A stretch of DNA of 54,273 nt, from assembly GCA_024692955.1 (NCBI GenBank), contig JAILLW010000093.1, forward strand, positions 1 to 54,273, in the 5' to 3' direction. The DNA is from Lachnospiraceae bacterium. Its GTDB lineage: Bacteria; Bacillota; Clostridia; Lachnospirales; Lachnospiraceae. A program made the translations under genes and the position numbers. The stretch's first letter is position 1. Every line of letters starts with the position of its first letter. The notes beneath the pieces are model-generated. The model ran no database searches and had not been told where the DNA came from. It saw only the letters and a list, made by a program, of their open reading frames with translations. Of the stretch, positions 25,590-33,486 are shown piece by piece.

Positions 25590-26528
25590 ATGGTAGTACA
25601 GCACAATTTACAGGCAATGAACTCAAACCGGATGCTGAACGTTAACGCTCAGGCACAGGCGAAGTCCACCGAGAAGTTATCTTCCGGATATCAGATCAAC
25701 CGTGCGGCCGATGACGCAGCAGGGCTCGCAATCTCCGAGAAGATGCGCAGACAGATCAAGGGTCTGACCCAGGCATCCGCGAACGCACAGGACGGTATCT
25801 CGATGGTACAGACCGCAGAGGGAGCTCTCGGTGAAGTGCATGATATGCTTCAGCGTATCAACCAGCTCTCCGTAAAGGGTGAAAACGGAACCCTGACCTC
25901 TGCCGACCGCGGCTATATCGCATCGGAAGTACAGCAGCTTCTTTCCGAGATCGACCGTGTACAGAGCACGACCACCTTCAACGAACTGAGCCTGCTTGAC
26001 GGCTCCGTTACGAAGACCGGTCTTCAGGTTGGGGCGGAAGCGACCCAGCACATCGACATCACGATCGCCAGCATGGGCGTATTCGGGAAAGACAGCAATA
26101 AGACTGCTTCGACTGCCGACGGCGGTGGGATTTATTCCAACGATGAAGATTCGTCTCTCGCAGATGCGGTTGACAAGTTCTATCAGTATGATACTGACGG
26201 CAAGTCCAAGATTGGCGCCAGTGATGCGGAAAAGACGATTAGCGCATCTGACTTCGCTTCCCTGAACAAGGCGACCAAGATCGCTCTTAACAGAGTATCG
26301 AAGCAGAGATCCGATCTCGGTGCTGTTCAGAACAGACTTGAGCACACGATCAAGAACCTCGACAACGTAGTAGAGAATACCACGAGTGCCGAGAGCTCGA
26401 TCCGCGATACGGATATGGCTACCGAAATGGTTCGCTACAGCAACAACAACATTCTGCAGCAGGCAGGACAGGCGATGCTGGCACAGGCGAATCAGGCAAA
26501 CCAGGGAGTTCTTTCTCTCCTCGGATAA
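25590..26528 (+). CDS. Flagellin (second of three)
   Basis: A 312-residue flagellin with the same conserved ends as its neighbours. The central region carries its own insert (KDSNKTASTADGGGIYSNDED) followed by the shared SLADAVDKFYQYDTDGKS stretch. An AAGGAGG site precedes ATG 25590 by eight bases. The N-terminal ~160 residues are nearly identical to the other copies even at many DNA positions, consistent with tandem duplication and gene conversion. It has its own promoter and terminator, so it can be expressed separately from the flanking copies. Confidence 0.97.
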   Translation: MVVQHNLQAMNSNRMLNVNAQAQAKSTEKLSSGYQINRAADDAAGLAISEKMRRQIKGLTQASANAQDGISMVQTAEGALGEVHDMLQRINQLSVKGENGTLTSADRGYIASEVQQLLSEIDRVQSTTTFNELSLLDGSVTKTGLQVGAEATQHIDITIASMGVFGKDSNKTASTADGGGIYSNDEDSSLADAVDKFYQYDTDGKSKIGASDAEKTISASDFASLNKATKIALNRVSKQRSDLGAVQNRLEHTIKNLDNVVENTTSAESSIRDTDMATEMVRYSNNNILQQAGQAMLAQANQANQGVLSLLG

Positions 26529-26553
26529 TCCGGATCCGGTTTGGATTCTTAAC

Positions 26554-26591
26554 AAAGAGGACAGGCTTACGGCCTGTCCTCTTTATTTTGT
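26554..26591 (+). terminator. Intrinsic terminator of the second flagellin gene
   Basis: A perfect 13-bp stem (AAAGAGGACAGGC with GCCTGTCCTCTTT) around TTACG, followed by ATTTTGTTT. Confidence 0.92.
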
Positions 26592-26720
26592 TTATCAGGA
26601 AATGATTCTGCCTTCTGCTGTCATATCTGATTTTGTTTTCCGCGCAATGCGAAGAACCGCGTAAATCCGTCACTTTCGGACTTTTTTCAAAAAAATCTCA
26701 AAAAAAATAAAAAACAGGGG

Positions 26721-26747
26721 TTAAGTATTCCGAAAGGGCTCCGATAT
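26721..26747 (+). promoter_or_regulatory. Sigma-D promoter of the third flagellin gene
   Basis: TTAAG (26721-26725) and CCGATAT (26741-26747) are separated by 15 bases, preceded by an A-rich tract. Confidence 0.78.
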
Positions 26748-26854
26748 ATTAGGTGTAAACAACAGAACACTGCAGCAAACGGAATTGCTGACATCAGAAA
26801 AGGATTTAATCTTAAGACTGAACGGACTCGGTCAGGATTCAAGGAGGAAATAAA

Positions 26855-27784
26855 ATGGTAGTACAGCACAATTTACAGGCAATGAACTCGAACAGAATGT
26901 TAAACGTGAACACCCAGGCACAGGCCAAGTCCACTGAGAAGTTATCTTCGGGTTATCAGATCAACCGTGCAGCCGATGATGCAGCAGGCCTCGCAATTTC
27001 CGAGAAGATGCGCAGACAGATCAAAGGTCTCACTCAGGCATCCGCAAACGCACAGGACGGTATCTCGATGGTACAGACCGCAGAAGGTGCGCTCGGTGAA
27101 GTTCACGATATGCTCCAGAGAATCAACCAGCTTTCCGTAAAGGGTGAAAACGGAACCCTGACCTCCGCGGACCGCGGCTACATCGCATCGGAAGTACAGC
27201 AGCTCCTTTCCGAGATCGACCGCGTACAGTCCACCACCACTTTCAACGAATTAAGCCTTCTCGACGGCTCCGTTACCAAGACAGGTCTTCAGGTAGGAGC
27301 GGAAGCAAATCAGCACATCGACATCACGATCAAGGCGATGGGTGTATTTGGTAAAGGTCTGGATCAGACAGCAGCAAATGGCGGCGGGATTTATTCCAAC
27401 GCTGACGATGAGACTCTCGCGAATGCGGTTGACAAGTTCTATCAGTATGATACGGACGGAGCTTCCAAGTTAGAAGCGGGCGGTACCAAGACCATCACGC
27501 AGGCAGACTTCGCTTCCCTGAACAAGGCCACCAAGATCGCTCTGAACGCGGTATCGAAACAGAGATCAGATCTCGGTGCTGTACAGAACAGACTTGAGCA
27601 CACGATCAGCAACCTGGATAACGTAGTTGAGAACACCACGAGTGCTGAGAGCTCGATCCGCGATACGGATATGGCAACCGAAATGGTTCGCTACAGCAAC
27701 AACAACATTCTGCAGCAGGCAGGACAGGCAATGCTGGCACAGGCGAATCAGTCCAACCAGGGAGTGCTTTCTCTCCTCGGATAA
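26855..27784 (+). CDS. Flagellin (third of three)
   Basis: A 309-residue flagellin. Conserved terminal regions match the other two copies; the central variable region reads KGLDQTAANGGGIYSNADD and ends with ASKLEAGGTKTITQADFA, where copies 1 and 2 have DAEKTISA-DFA. Its C-terminus (VVENTTSAESSIRDTDMA, ending LLG) matches copy 2 more closely than copy 1. AAGGAGG precedes the ATG. It ends in its own perfect terminator, isolating it from the downstream glycosyltransferase genes. Confidence 0.97.
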   Translation: MVVQHNLQAMNSNRMLNVNTQAQAKSTEKLSSGYQINRAADDAAGLAISEKMRRQIKGLTQASANAQDGISMVQTAEGALGEVHDMLQRINQLSVKGENGTLTSADRGYIASEVQQLLSEIDRVQSTTTFNELSLLDGSVTKTGLQVGAEANQHIDITIKAMGVFGKGLDQTAANGGGIYSNADDETLANAVDKFYQYDTDGASKLEAGGTKTITQADFASLNKATKIALNAVSKQRSDLGAVQNRLEHTISNLDNVVENTTSAESSIRDTDMATEMVRYSNNNILQQAGQAMLAQANQSNQGVLSLLG

Positions 27785-27818
27785 TCGGGAAAAGCCGGAT
27801 CAACATAAGAACAAACCC

Positions 27819-27849
27819 ACGGGGACAGGTTACAACCTGTCCCCGTTTA
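27819..27849 (+). terminator. Intrinsic terminator of the third flagellin gene
   Basis: ACGGGGACAGGTT and AACCTGTCCCCGT form a perfect 13-bp stem with a two-base loop, then TTTAG. The start of the next gene lies only 8 bases beyond. Confidence 0.9.
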
Positions 27850-27856
27850 GTGTATA

Positions 27857-28684
27857 ATGAATAATATGGAATTAGTCAGTGTGATCATACCAACCTATAA
27901 TCGGATCCATGAGATCGCGGCCTCCATCGACAGCGTCCTTTCCCAGGACTATACGGAACTCGAGGTCATTGTCGTGGATGACGGATCTTCGGACGGCACG
28001 GAAGGCTTTGTTCGCGAAAAATACGGGGACAGGGTCCGCTTTCTGAAGCTTGAGGGCAACCATGGCTGCCATTACGCGCGGAATGAGGGGATACGCATCG
28101 CAAACGGGGATATCATCGCGTTTAACGACAGCGACGACCGATGGCACCGGGATAAGCTTCGAAAGCAGATGGATTACTGGGCAAAAAGACCCGAAGACCT
28201 TCTGATCTACGCGGCCTATGAAACCACCAGACTCGGCAGGACGATCCGGGTGCCGAATGTGCAGCCTCTTGAGCGCCTTCAGGGGCGGATCTTTACGGAA
28301 CTGCTCTTAAGAAATACCATAGGATCTCCGACGATCCTTGTCCGGAAGGATGCGTTTTACCGGGCGGGCGGTTTTGACGATTCCTTCCCGGCCCTGGAGG
28401 ACTGGGAATTTGTACTCCGTCTTTCGCAGCTCGGCAGCATCGGCTTCGTGGATGAGATCCTGGTGGATGTGGATGCGACAGAGGGGGGAATCTCCTCTTC
28501 CACATCGAATTATTATGTGGCAAGGTGCAAAATGGTCTCCAAATATCTGTCGAAAATCCGGGAACACGAACTCTTCGATACCATTGCGAAGGACATTTTC
28601 GACCGGGCGGAGCGCTCGGGGCTTCTTCCTCAGGTAAAACAGATCATGATGTATGAACTGCAGGCGGCGGAGGGTATGAAGTGA
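27857..28684 (+). CDS. GT2-family glycosyltransferase
   Basis: A 275-residue GT-A enzyme: LVSVIIPTYNRIHEIAASI, VIVVDDGSSDGTEGF, GCHYARNEGIRIANGDIIAF, NDSDDRW as the metal site near 94, and LEDWEFVLRL with the acidic catalytic-base position near 180. Short for the cluster and without the Rossmann-like module. Starts at 27857 or at the in-frame ATG 27866; neither has a ribosome binding site, and a TATAAT at 27853-27858 sits directly before them. It overlaps the next gene by GTGA. First gene of the second glycan block. Confidence 0.87.
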   Translation: MNNMELVSVIIPTYNRIHEIAASIDSVLSQDYTELEVIVVDDGSSDGTEGFVREKYGDRVRFLKLEGNHGCHYARNEGIRIANGDIIAFNDSDDRWHRDKLRKQMDYWAKRPEDLLIYAAYETTRLGRTIRVPNVQPLERLQGRIFTELLLRNTIGSPTILVRKDAFYRAGGFDDSFPALEDWEFVLRLSQLGSIGFVDEILVDVDATEGGISSSTSNYYVARCKMVSKYLSKIREHELFDTIAKDIFDRAERSGLLPQVKQIMMYELQAAEGMK

Positions 28685-29754
28685 GCCGGATCTCCGTATG
28701 TGCCATCGTGAAGAACGAAGAGAAGACCATCGAAAGGATGCTGGAATCGGTGCAGCCTTACGGCTTTGAGATCGTGGTCGTTGATACCGGATCCACCGAT
28801 GGGACGAAAGAGATCGTATCGCGTTATACGGATAAGATCCATGATTTCGAATGGTGCGATGACTTTTCCGCGGCAAGGAATTTCGCGGCGGCCCGGGCCT
28901 CCAACGACTGGATCCTTATGATGGATGCGGACGAGTGGATCGAATCTCTGGATCTTGAAGAACTCCGCTATTTTATGAAAAAGTATCCGGACTGCCTCGG
29001 AAGCGTCTTTATGGACAATGAGACCGGGACCCCGGACCGGAAAGGTCCCGTCAGCCGGATCCACATCGAGCGGTTCTACAACAGACGAAAGTTTCATTAT
29101 ATTTCCCCGATCCATGAAATGCTGGCACCGAGACACAAAGGGGTGCTTTTCGAAAATCTGCAGCTGAATTCGGTCCTCGGTCACAGCGGCTACTGCATGG
29201 ATGAGGAAACGCGGAAGAAGAAGGCGGAGAGGAATATCGGCTTATTATTGAAGCAGCTTTCGGATGATCCGTCGGAAGAGGATATTCCTTACATCCTTTA
29301 TCAGCTGGGGAAGGGTTATCAGATGACCGGGGATGATGAAGAGGCCTGTGCGCGCTTCGGAAAGGCGCTGGAATACGACCTTGATCCGGAACTTGATTAT
29401 GTGAATGATCTGGTGGTGCAGTACGGAAATGAACTGCTTCTTCTTAAAAGATATGAGGAGGCCCTCTCCTTTGAAGGGATCCGGGAGGCGTTCGAAAAGA
29501 CCGCGGATTTTGTCTATCTGATGGGCCGGATCTATCTTGTGAACGAAAAATACCAGCAGGCGGCGGACGAATTTCAAAAGGCGCTTACGATCCGGAACTA
29601 CCGGCTCGAGGGCACAAATTCCTATCTGCCGGCTTTCGAACTCGGAAAGCTTCTGCTTAAGGCGAATCAGCCGGGAAATGCCCGGGTATTCCTTAAAATG
29701 TGCGGGAATTATCCGCCGGCGGTGAAACTGCTTAACGAAACGGGGCGGGAGTGA
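28681..29754 (+). CDS. GT2 glycosyltransferase with C-terminal TPR region (SunS-like)
   Basis: A 357-residue protein starting at GTG 28681. The N-terminal ~230 residues are a GT2 domain of the type ISVCAIVKNEEKTIERML, VVVDTGSTDGTKEIV, DFSAARNFAAARASNDWIL, MDADEW (DxD near 83). The rest is TPR-like helical repeats (YILYQLGKGYQMTGDDEEAC, MGRIYLVNEKYQQAADEFQ). This architecture is shared with SunS-type enzymes that glycosylate peptides, and suits modification of a protein such as flagellin. The protein at 34770-35828 is a clear paralogue. Confidence 0.87.
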   Translation: MSRISVCAIVKNEEKTIERMLESVQPYGFEIVVVDTGSTDGTKEIVSRYTDKIHDFEWCDDFSAARNFAAARASNDWILMMDADEWIESLDLEELRYFMKKYPDCLGSVFMDNETGTPDRKGPVSRIHIERFYNRRKFHYISPIHEMLAPRHKGVLFENLQLNSVLGHSGYCMDEETRKKKAERNIGLLLKQLSDDPSEEDIPYILYQLGKGYQMTGDDEEACARFGKALEYDLDPELDYVNDLVVQYGNELLLLKRYEEALSFEGIREAFEKTADFVYLMGRIYLVNEKYQQAADEFQKALTIRNYRLEGTNSYLPAFELGKLLLKANQPGNARVFLKMCGNYPPAVKLLNETGRE

Positions 29755-29758
29755 ACGG

Positions 29759-30952
29759 ATGAATCTGTTATTCTACGGCTGGGGAGCCAATAATGAGCAG
29801 GATCTGATCGATGCCCTGACAGAGCTTCCGGGGGTGACGCTTTTTACCTATAAAAAGGAGCTGACCGACTATCATGCGGATTCGGAGGCGGCTTACGCCA
29901 TCGTTCAGCTCATTCATAAACACGGGATCGACGGGCTCATCAGCTACGATTATTATCCGCTTCCCTCGATGCTCTGCGAACTGAATCACATTCCCTATAT
30001 CTCCTGGGTCTATGACTGCCCGCAATACGGGACTTATTCCAAAACCATCACGAATTCCTGCAATCATGTATTCAATTTCGACCGGATCTTTGCCGGGAGA
30101 CTTTCGGAGTACGGCTGTCCGCACAGCATCTATTTCCCGCTCTGCTCAGGTGCCCGGATCGCGAAGGCGGCAAAACGCCATATCGGGGAAGAAAAATACC
30201 GGGCCGACATCTCTCTGGTGGGCGGACTCTATATCGAGGGGAAAAACCGGATACGCGCCGGTCTTTTGGAGGGGCGTTTTTCGGAACGGACGAAGGGCTT
30301 CCTGAACGGGATCATGGCGGCACAGGAAAAGGTATACGGCTACAATTTCCTCCGGGAAGTGCTGGATGAAACACTGGTCGAAGAGATCACGGAGGTCTGC
30401 GAACTGAAACTGAGTGATATGTATATACAGGATCCCCTGGGGCTCGCCGCGGACGCGGTGGGGATGGAAGTATCCGCAAGGGAGCGGATCGATGCGCTGG
30501 ATATCCTTTCCGAGGGGCTGGATGTTGACCTTTATACCTATTCGGAGCTTCCGGAGCGGCTGCGGGAGAAAAAGCGGATCCGCCTTAGGGGGACCGTGTC
30601 TTATGCAGACGGGATGCCGGCAGTCTTTGCCAACAGCAGGATCAATCTGAACATTACCTCCAAGACGATCGAGCACGGGATCCCTCTTCGCGTGATGGAT
30701 ATTCTCGCATCCGGGGGATTCTGTCTTACAAACTATCAGCAGGGGGTCGCGGAACTGTTTGAAGACGGGGAGGAGCTCGTCATGTATACCTCGATGGAGG
30801 ATCTTTACCGGAAAGCGGATTATTATCTGAAACATGAAGAGGAGCGCGCGATGATCGCGAAAAAGGGTCACGAAAAGGTGATGGCGCAATTCCTTCCGGA
30901 AAAGCAGCTTCCCGTTCTCCTCGAAAAGGTATTTCCGGAGGGCATTTTATGA
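29759..30952 (+). CDS. CgeB-like glycosyltransferase (DUF3880 / group 1)
   Basis: A 397-residue protein, paralogue of 18602-19888. Shared elements include MNLLFYGWGANNEQDL at the start, ISYDYYPLPSMLCEL, ISWVYDCPQYG, FNFDRIFAGRL, and the C-terminal NSRINLNITSKTIEHGIP and MDILASGGFCLTNYQQ. Soluble and probably cytoplasmic. It lies 4 bases after the TPR glycosyltransferase and overlaps the radical SAM gene by ATGA, so all four genes 27857-32136 form one transcript. Donor sugar unknown. Confidence 0.85.
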   Translation: MNLLFYGWGANNEQDLIDALTELPGVTLFTYKKELTDYHADSEAAYAIVQLIHKHGIDGLISYDYYPLPSMLCELNHIPYISWVYDCPQYGTYSKTITNSCNHVFNFDRIFAGRLSEYGCPHSIYFPLCSGARIAKAAKRHIGEEKYRADISLVGGLYIEGKNRIRAGLLEGRFSERTKGFLNGIMAAQEKVYGYNFLREVLDETLVEEITEVCELKLSDMYIQDPLGLAADAVGMEVSARERIDALDILSEGLDVDLYTYSELPERLREKKRIRLRGTVSYADGMPAVFANSRINLNITSKTIEHGIPLRVMDILASGGFCLTNYQQGVAELFEDGEELVMYTSMEDLYRKADYYLKHEEERAMIAKKGHEKVMAQFLPEKQLPVLLEKVFPEGIL

Positions 30953-32136
30953 GTCAGGATATGGATTCGATCAAACTTGCGATCTGGGGCATCGGGCTGT
31001 ATGAGACATTCCTGAAAACGGCTTTTGACCTTACGAAACCCGCGGGACTGGAACTCGTCTGCCGCGCGGATGACAGACTGCCGGAGAATATGCCTGCGGA
31101 CGGCTTAAAGGTGGTCACAACTGAGGAACTGGCATCGCTCTATGCCCGGGGCGAGGTACACGCGGTGATCCTTGCGGTGCATCACAGCAAACTGGCCGCG
31201 GTCTCGAGCGCGCTTATGCTGAAGGGAATCCTGGATCTTTATTATTTCCCGCATTATACCTATGATTATACGCTGGATCGCTTTTCCTATGACCTTCTTG
31301 AGAGGATCGAAGTCGGAAAACCCCGCCTTTCCTATCTGGAGTTTCATCTGGCGGACCATTGCAATCTGAACTGCAAAGGCTGCGCACATCTTTCCAACAT
31401 AACGGAACCGCATCTTACGGACCTTTCACAGTTTCGGAAGGACCTTATCCGCCTCGGGGAGCTTTTCTGGGGGATCGAGCGGGTGCGCATCATGGGCGGA
31501 GAGCCGCTCCTTAATGAGGAACTTCCGGAATATGTGAAGCTGGTGAGAGAGACTTTTCCGGACGCGGATATGCATATCGTCTCCAACGGACTTCTCATAA
31601 ATCCCGGACAGCAGGAGCTTTTCCGGGTAATGCGGGAGAATCACTGCTCCTTCAATATCAGTCTTTATCCTCCGGCGGTGAAACTGAAGGACCGCATTCA
31701 GGCAGTCTGCGCCTTATACGGAGTAAGATGCCTCTTTACGGATCCCGTCCGGATCTTCCGGACGACCTTTGATCCCGGAGGAGAAAACGATCCGGAGAAC
31801 TCCTACCGGCATTGTGATGTGACACACTGTACCTTTTTAAAGGACGGCAGGTTGTCAAACTGCATCACGCCCTTCCTGCTTCCACAGTATGAGAAGCTGT
31901 ACGGTGTCACTCTGCCGGTTCCCGAGGGAGATATCATCGATCTTTATGAAGAAGGTCTGACGGGAGTGGACATTATGGAGAAGCTTGCGGCACCGATAAA
32001 AACATGCCGTTACTGCGACCCGGAACATACACATGCCTATTACTGGGAGATCGCGGGAAAGGACCGGGCGAAACCGGAGGATTATCTTTCGGAATCGGCG
32101 AGAGCGCGGCTTGCGGCAGCGGATGGCCGGGATTGA
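30949..32136 (+). CDS. Radical SAM protein with N-terminal Rossmann-like module
   Basis: A 395-residue protein. Residues ~7-110 resemble the recurring module of the first cluster (IKLAIWGIGLYETFLKTAF, LVCRADDR, VHAVILAVHHSK). The radical SAM core follows with C138-x3-C142-x2-C145 in HCNLNCKGCAHLS, RVRIMGGEPLL as the SAM-binding segment, and HIVSNGLL. The C-terminal cysteines (HCDVTHCTFLKDGRLSNC, CRYCDP) look like a SPASM-type auxiliary cluster. It would catalyse a radical reaction on a sugar or peptide; the glycan context favours a sugar or an attached group (inference). The 3' end runs into the 22-bp repeat array. Confidence 0.85.
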   Translation: MSQDMDSIKLAIWGIGLYETFLKTAFDLTKPAGLELVCRADDRLPENMPADGLKVVTTEELASLYARGEVHAVILAVHHSKLAAVSSALMLKGILDLYYFPHYTYDYTLDRFSYDLLERIEVGKPRLSYLEFHLADHCNLNCKGCAHLSNITEPHLTDLSQFRKDLIRLGELFWGIERVRIMGGEPLLNEELPEYVKLVRETFPDADMHIVSNGLLINPGQQELFRVMRENHCSFNISLYPPAVKLKDRIQAVCALYGVRCLFTDPVRIFRTTFDPGGENDPENSYRHCDVTHCTFLKDGRLSNCITPFLLPQYEKLYGVTLPVPEGDIIDLYEEGLTGVDIMEKLAAPIKTCRYCDPEHTHAYYWEIAGKDRAKPEDYLSESARARLAAADGRD

Positions 32137-32230
32137 GACGGTGAATGAATCGGTATTGAGACGGCGGATGGCCGGAATTGAGACGGTGGATGGCCGGAAG
32201 TGAGAAGGTGGATGGCCGGAAGTGAGACCG
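32117..32230 (+). repeat. 22-bp G-rich tandem repeat array
   Basis: About four to five imperfect units with core GATGGCCGGAATTGAGACGG run from the last codons of the radical SAM gene into the intergenic space. The stop codon of that gene lies inside a repeat. Confidence 0.75.
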
Positions 32231-32499
32231 GGGTTGAGCCGGATGACGGACGGCCGGGATTACGATAGGGGACGAGCCGCAGCCAGGCAGGATGAAGACG
32301 GCCGGGGGAATGAATGAACATGGAGGTTCCGGGAGGATATGGGTAAGGCGAAGTTGAACCGGAATCGCAGGATGTGAGAGTTTTCCGGACGGATCGGGGA
32401 TATGATGAGGGATACCCGGGGGAATGATTGGATTACGGATGCACGGGACCGGAAAAGGTAAGGGGTGCACGGAAAGACATGGATGGAGAGAGCGGAATA
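32137..32499 (+). other. Intergenic region after the radical SAM gene
   Basis: The 363 bases hold the tandem repeats up to ~32230 and then G-rich, unstructured sequence. No terminator, promoter or credible small gene was recognised. In-frame upstream starts of the next gene (TTG 32428, ATG 32479) fall here. Confidence 0.5.
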
Positions 32500-33486
32500 A
32501 TGGATGTAAGCGAGCTTCAGGGCGTGGTTTCCGCCTGCCTTGACCTGATCGAGGGACTGAAAAAAGAGAATTCGGAACTGACGGAAGCGGTCAGGCAGCT
32601 GCTGAAAAAGCAGGGAGAGACGGACCGGAAACTCCTTCAGAATGAATATGATGCCTTTGAATTCCGGTGCAGGATCGCGCATCTTATGAACCGGGAGAAA
32701 CTTCTTATGCGGAAAATCCATCCGGAAACAGAGGCCGCTTCGGGTCCGGAAGAAAAGGAATCTCTGCACTTTGAAGCAAAGAAGCCGTCTCAGCCCGATC
32801 CGGGGAATTCTCCGCGATTTGAAGGAAAGGGCGTCGTTTATTCCGTCATAACCGGCGGATATGATGAGGTTTCGGAGGCGGAGTTTAAAAACCCGGCTTT
32901 GGATTACATCCTTTACACGGATAATCCGGAGCTGCGGTCAGACACCTGGGAGGTTCGGTTTCTCGACAATCCGGACGGCCTTGACCGGGTCCGGCTCGCC
33001 CGGCAGGTGAAAATCCTGACTCACCGGTATCTTCCGGAATATGATTATTCGATCTACATTGACGGGAAACTGAAGATGAAGACGGACCTTACCGAGTTTG
33101 TGAATAGATACCGGAATGAGCAGCCTCTTCTTTGCTTTCCGCATTATTTTAAAGACTGTGCCTATGAAGAGATGGAAAACTGCATCGCGGCGGGCAGGTT
33201 TGACAACGAGGCCGTAATGAGAAGCCAGATGGATCACTACCGGGAGGAGGGCTATCCGGTACATAACGGATTGATCGACAGCTGCTTTCTGGTCCGGGAG
33301 CATATGGATCCGGAGGTGATCCGGGTGATGGAGACCTGGTGGGGAGAGATCCGGGACCGTTCCGTAAGGGATCAGCTGAGCTTCAATTACGCTTGCTGGA
33401 AGAACGGTTTTCTCTATGACACAACGGATCTTTTCGTATACCGGAACCCGTATGTGGCGGTGAAGCCGCATGGAGCAGGCTCATGA
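32500..33486 (+). CDS. DUF616-type glycosyltransferase (TOD1/MUCI70-like)
   Basis: About 328 residues from ATG 32500 (MDVSELQGVV); ATG 32479 and TTG 32428 are in-frame alternatives and none has an ideal ribosome site. An N-terminal coiled coil (~10-70, LIEGLKKENSELTEAVRQL) precedes a domain from ~110: GVVYSVITGGYDEVSEAEF, YILYTDNPEL, DYSIYIDGKLKM, and NGLIDSCFLVREH. These match the DUF616 family, regarded as glycosyltransferases with a DxD-like YIDGK site. The coiled coil could mediate oligomerisation. It overlaps the next gene by ATGA. Confidence 0.75.
   Translation: MDVSELQGVVSACLDLIEGLKKENSELTEAVRQLLKKQGETDRKLLQNEYDAFEFRCRIAHLMNREKLLMRKIHPETEAASGPEEKESLHFEAKKPSQPDPGNSPRFEGKGVVYSVITGGYDEVSEAEFKNPALDYILYTDNPELRSDTWEVRFLDNPDGLDRVRLARQVKILTHRYLPEYDYSIYIDGKLKMKTDLTEFVNRYRNEQPLLCFPHYFKDCAYEEMENCIAAGRFDNEAVMRSQMDHYREEGYPVHNGLIDSCFLVREHMDPEVIRVMETWWGEIRDRSVRDQLSFNYACWKNGFLYDTTDLFVYRNPYVAVKPHGAGS

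Larger units (their letters stand above)
26529..26854 (+). other. Intergenic region between flagellins 2 and 3
   Basis: The 326 bases contain the terminator at 26554-26591, an A-rich run near 26693-26714 just upstream of the promoter at 26721-26747 (an UP-element-like position), and a leader with GGA motifs at AAAAGGATTT and in the AAGGAGG ribosome site. No gene is seen. Confidence 0.7.

Noticed and set aside
25677..26555. A 292-codon minus-strand open frame over the second flagellin
   Set aside because: Antisense to a certain flagellin gene; similar but shorter frames appear over the other copies, as expected from codon usage.
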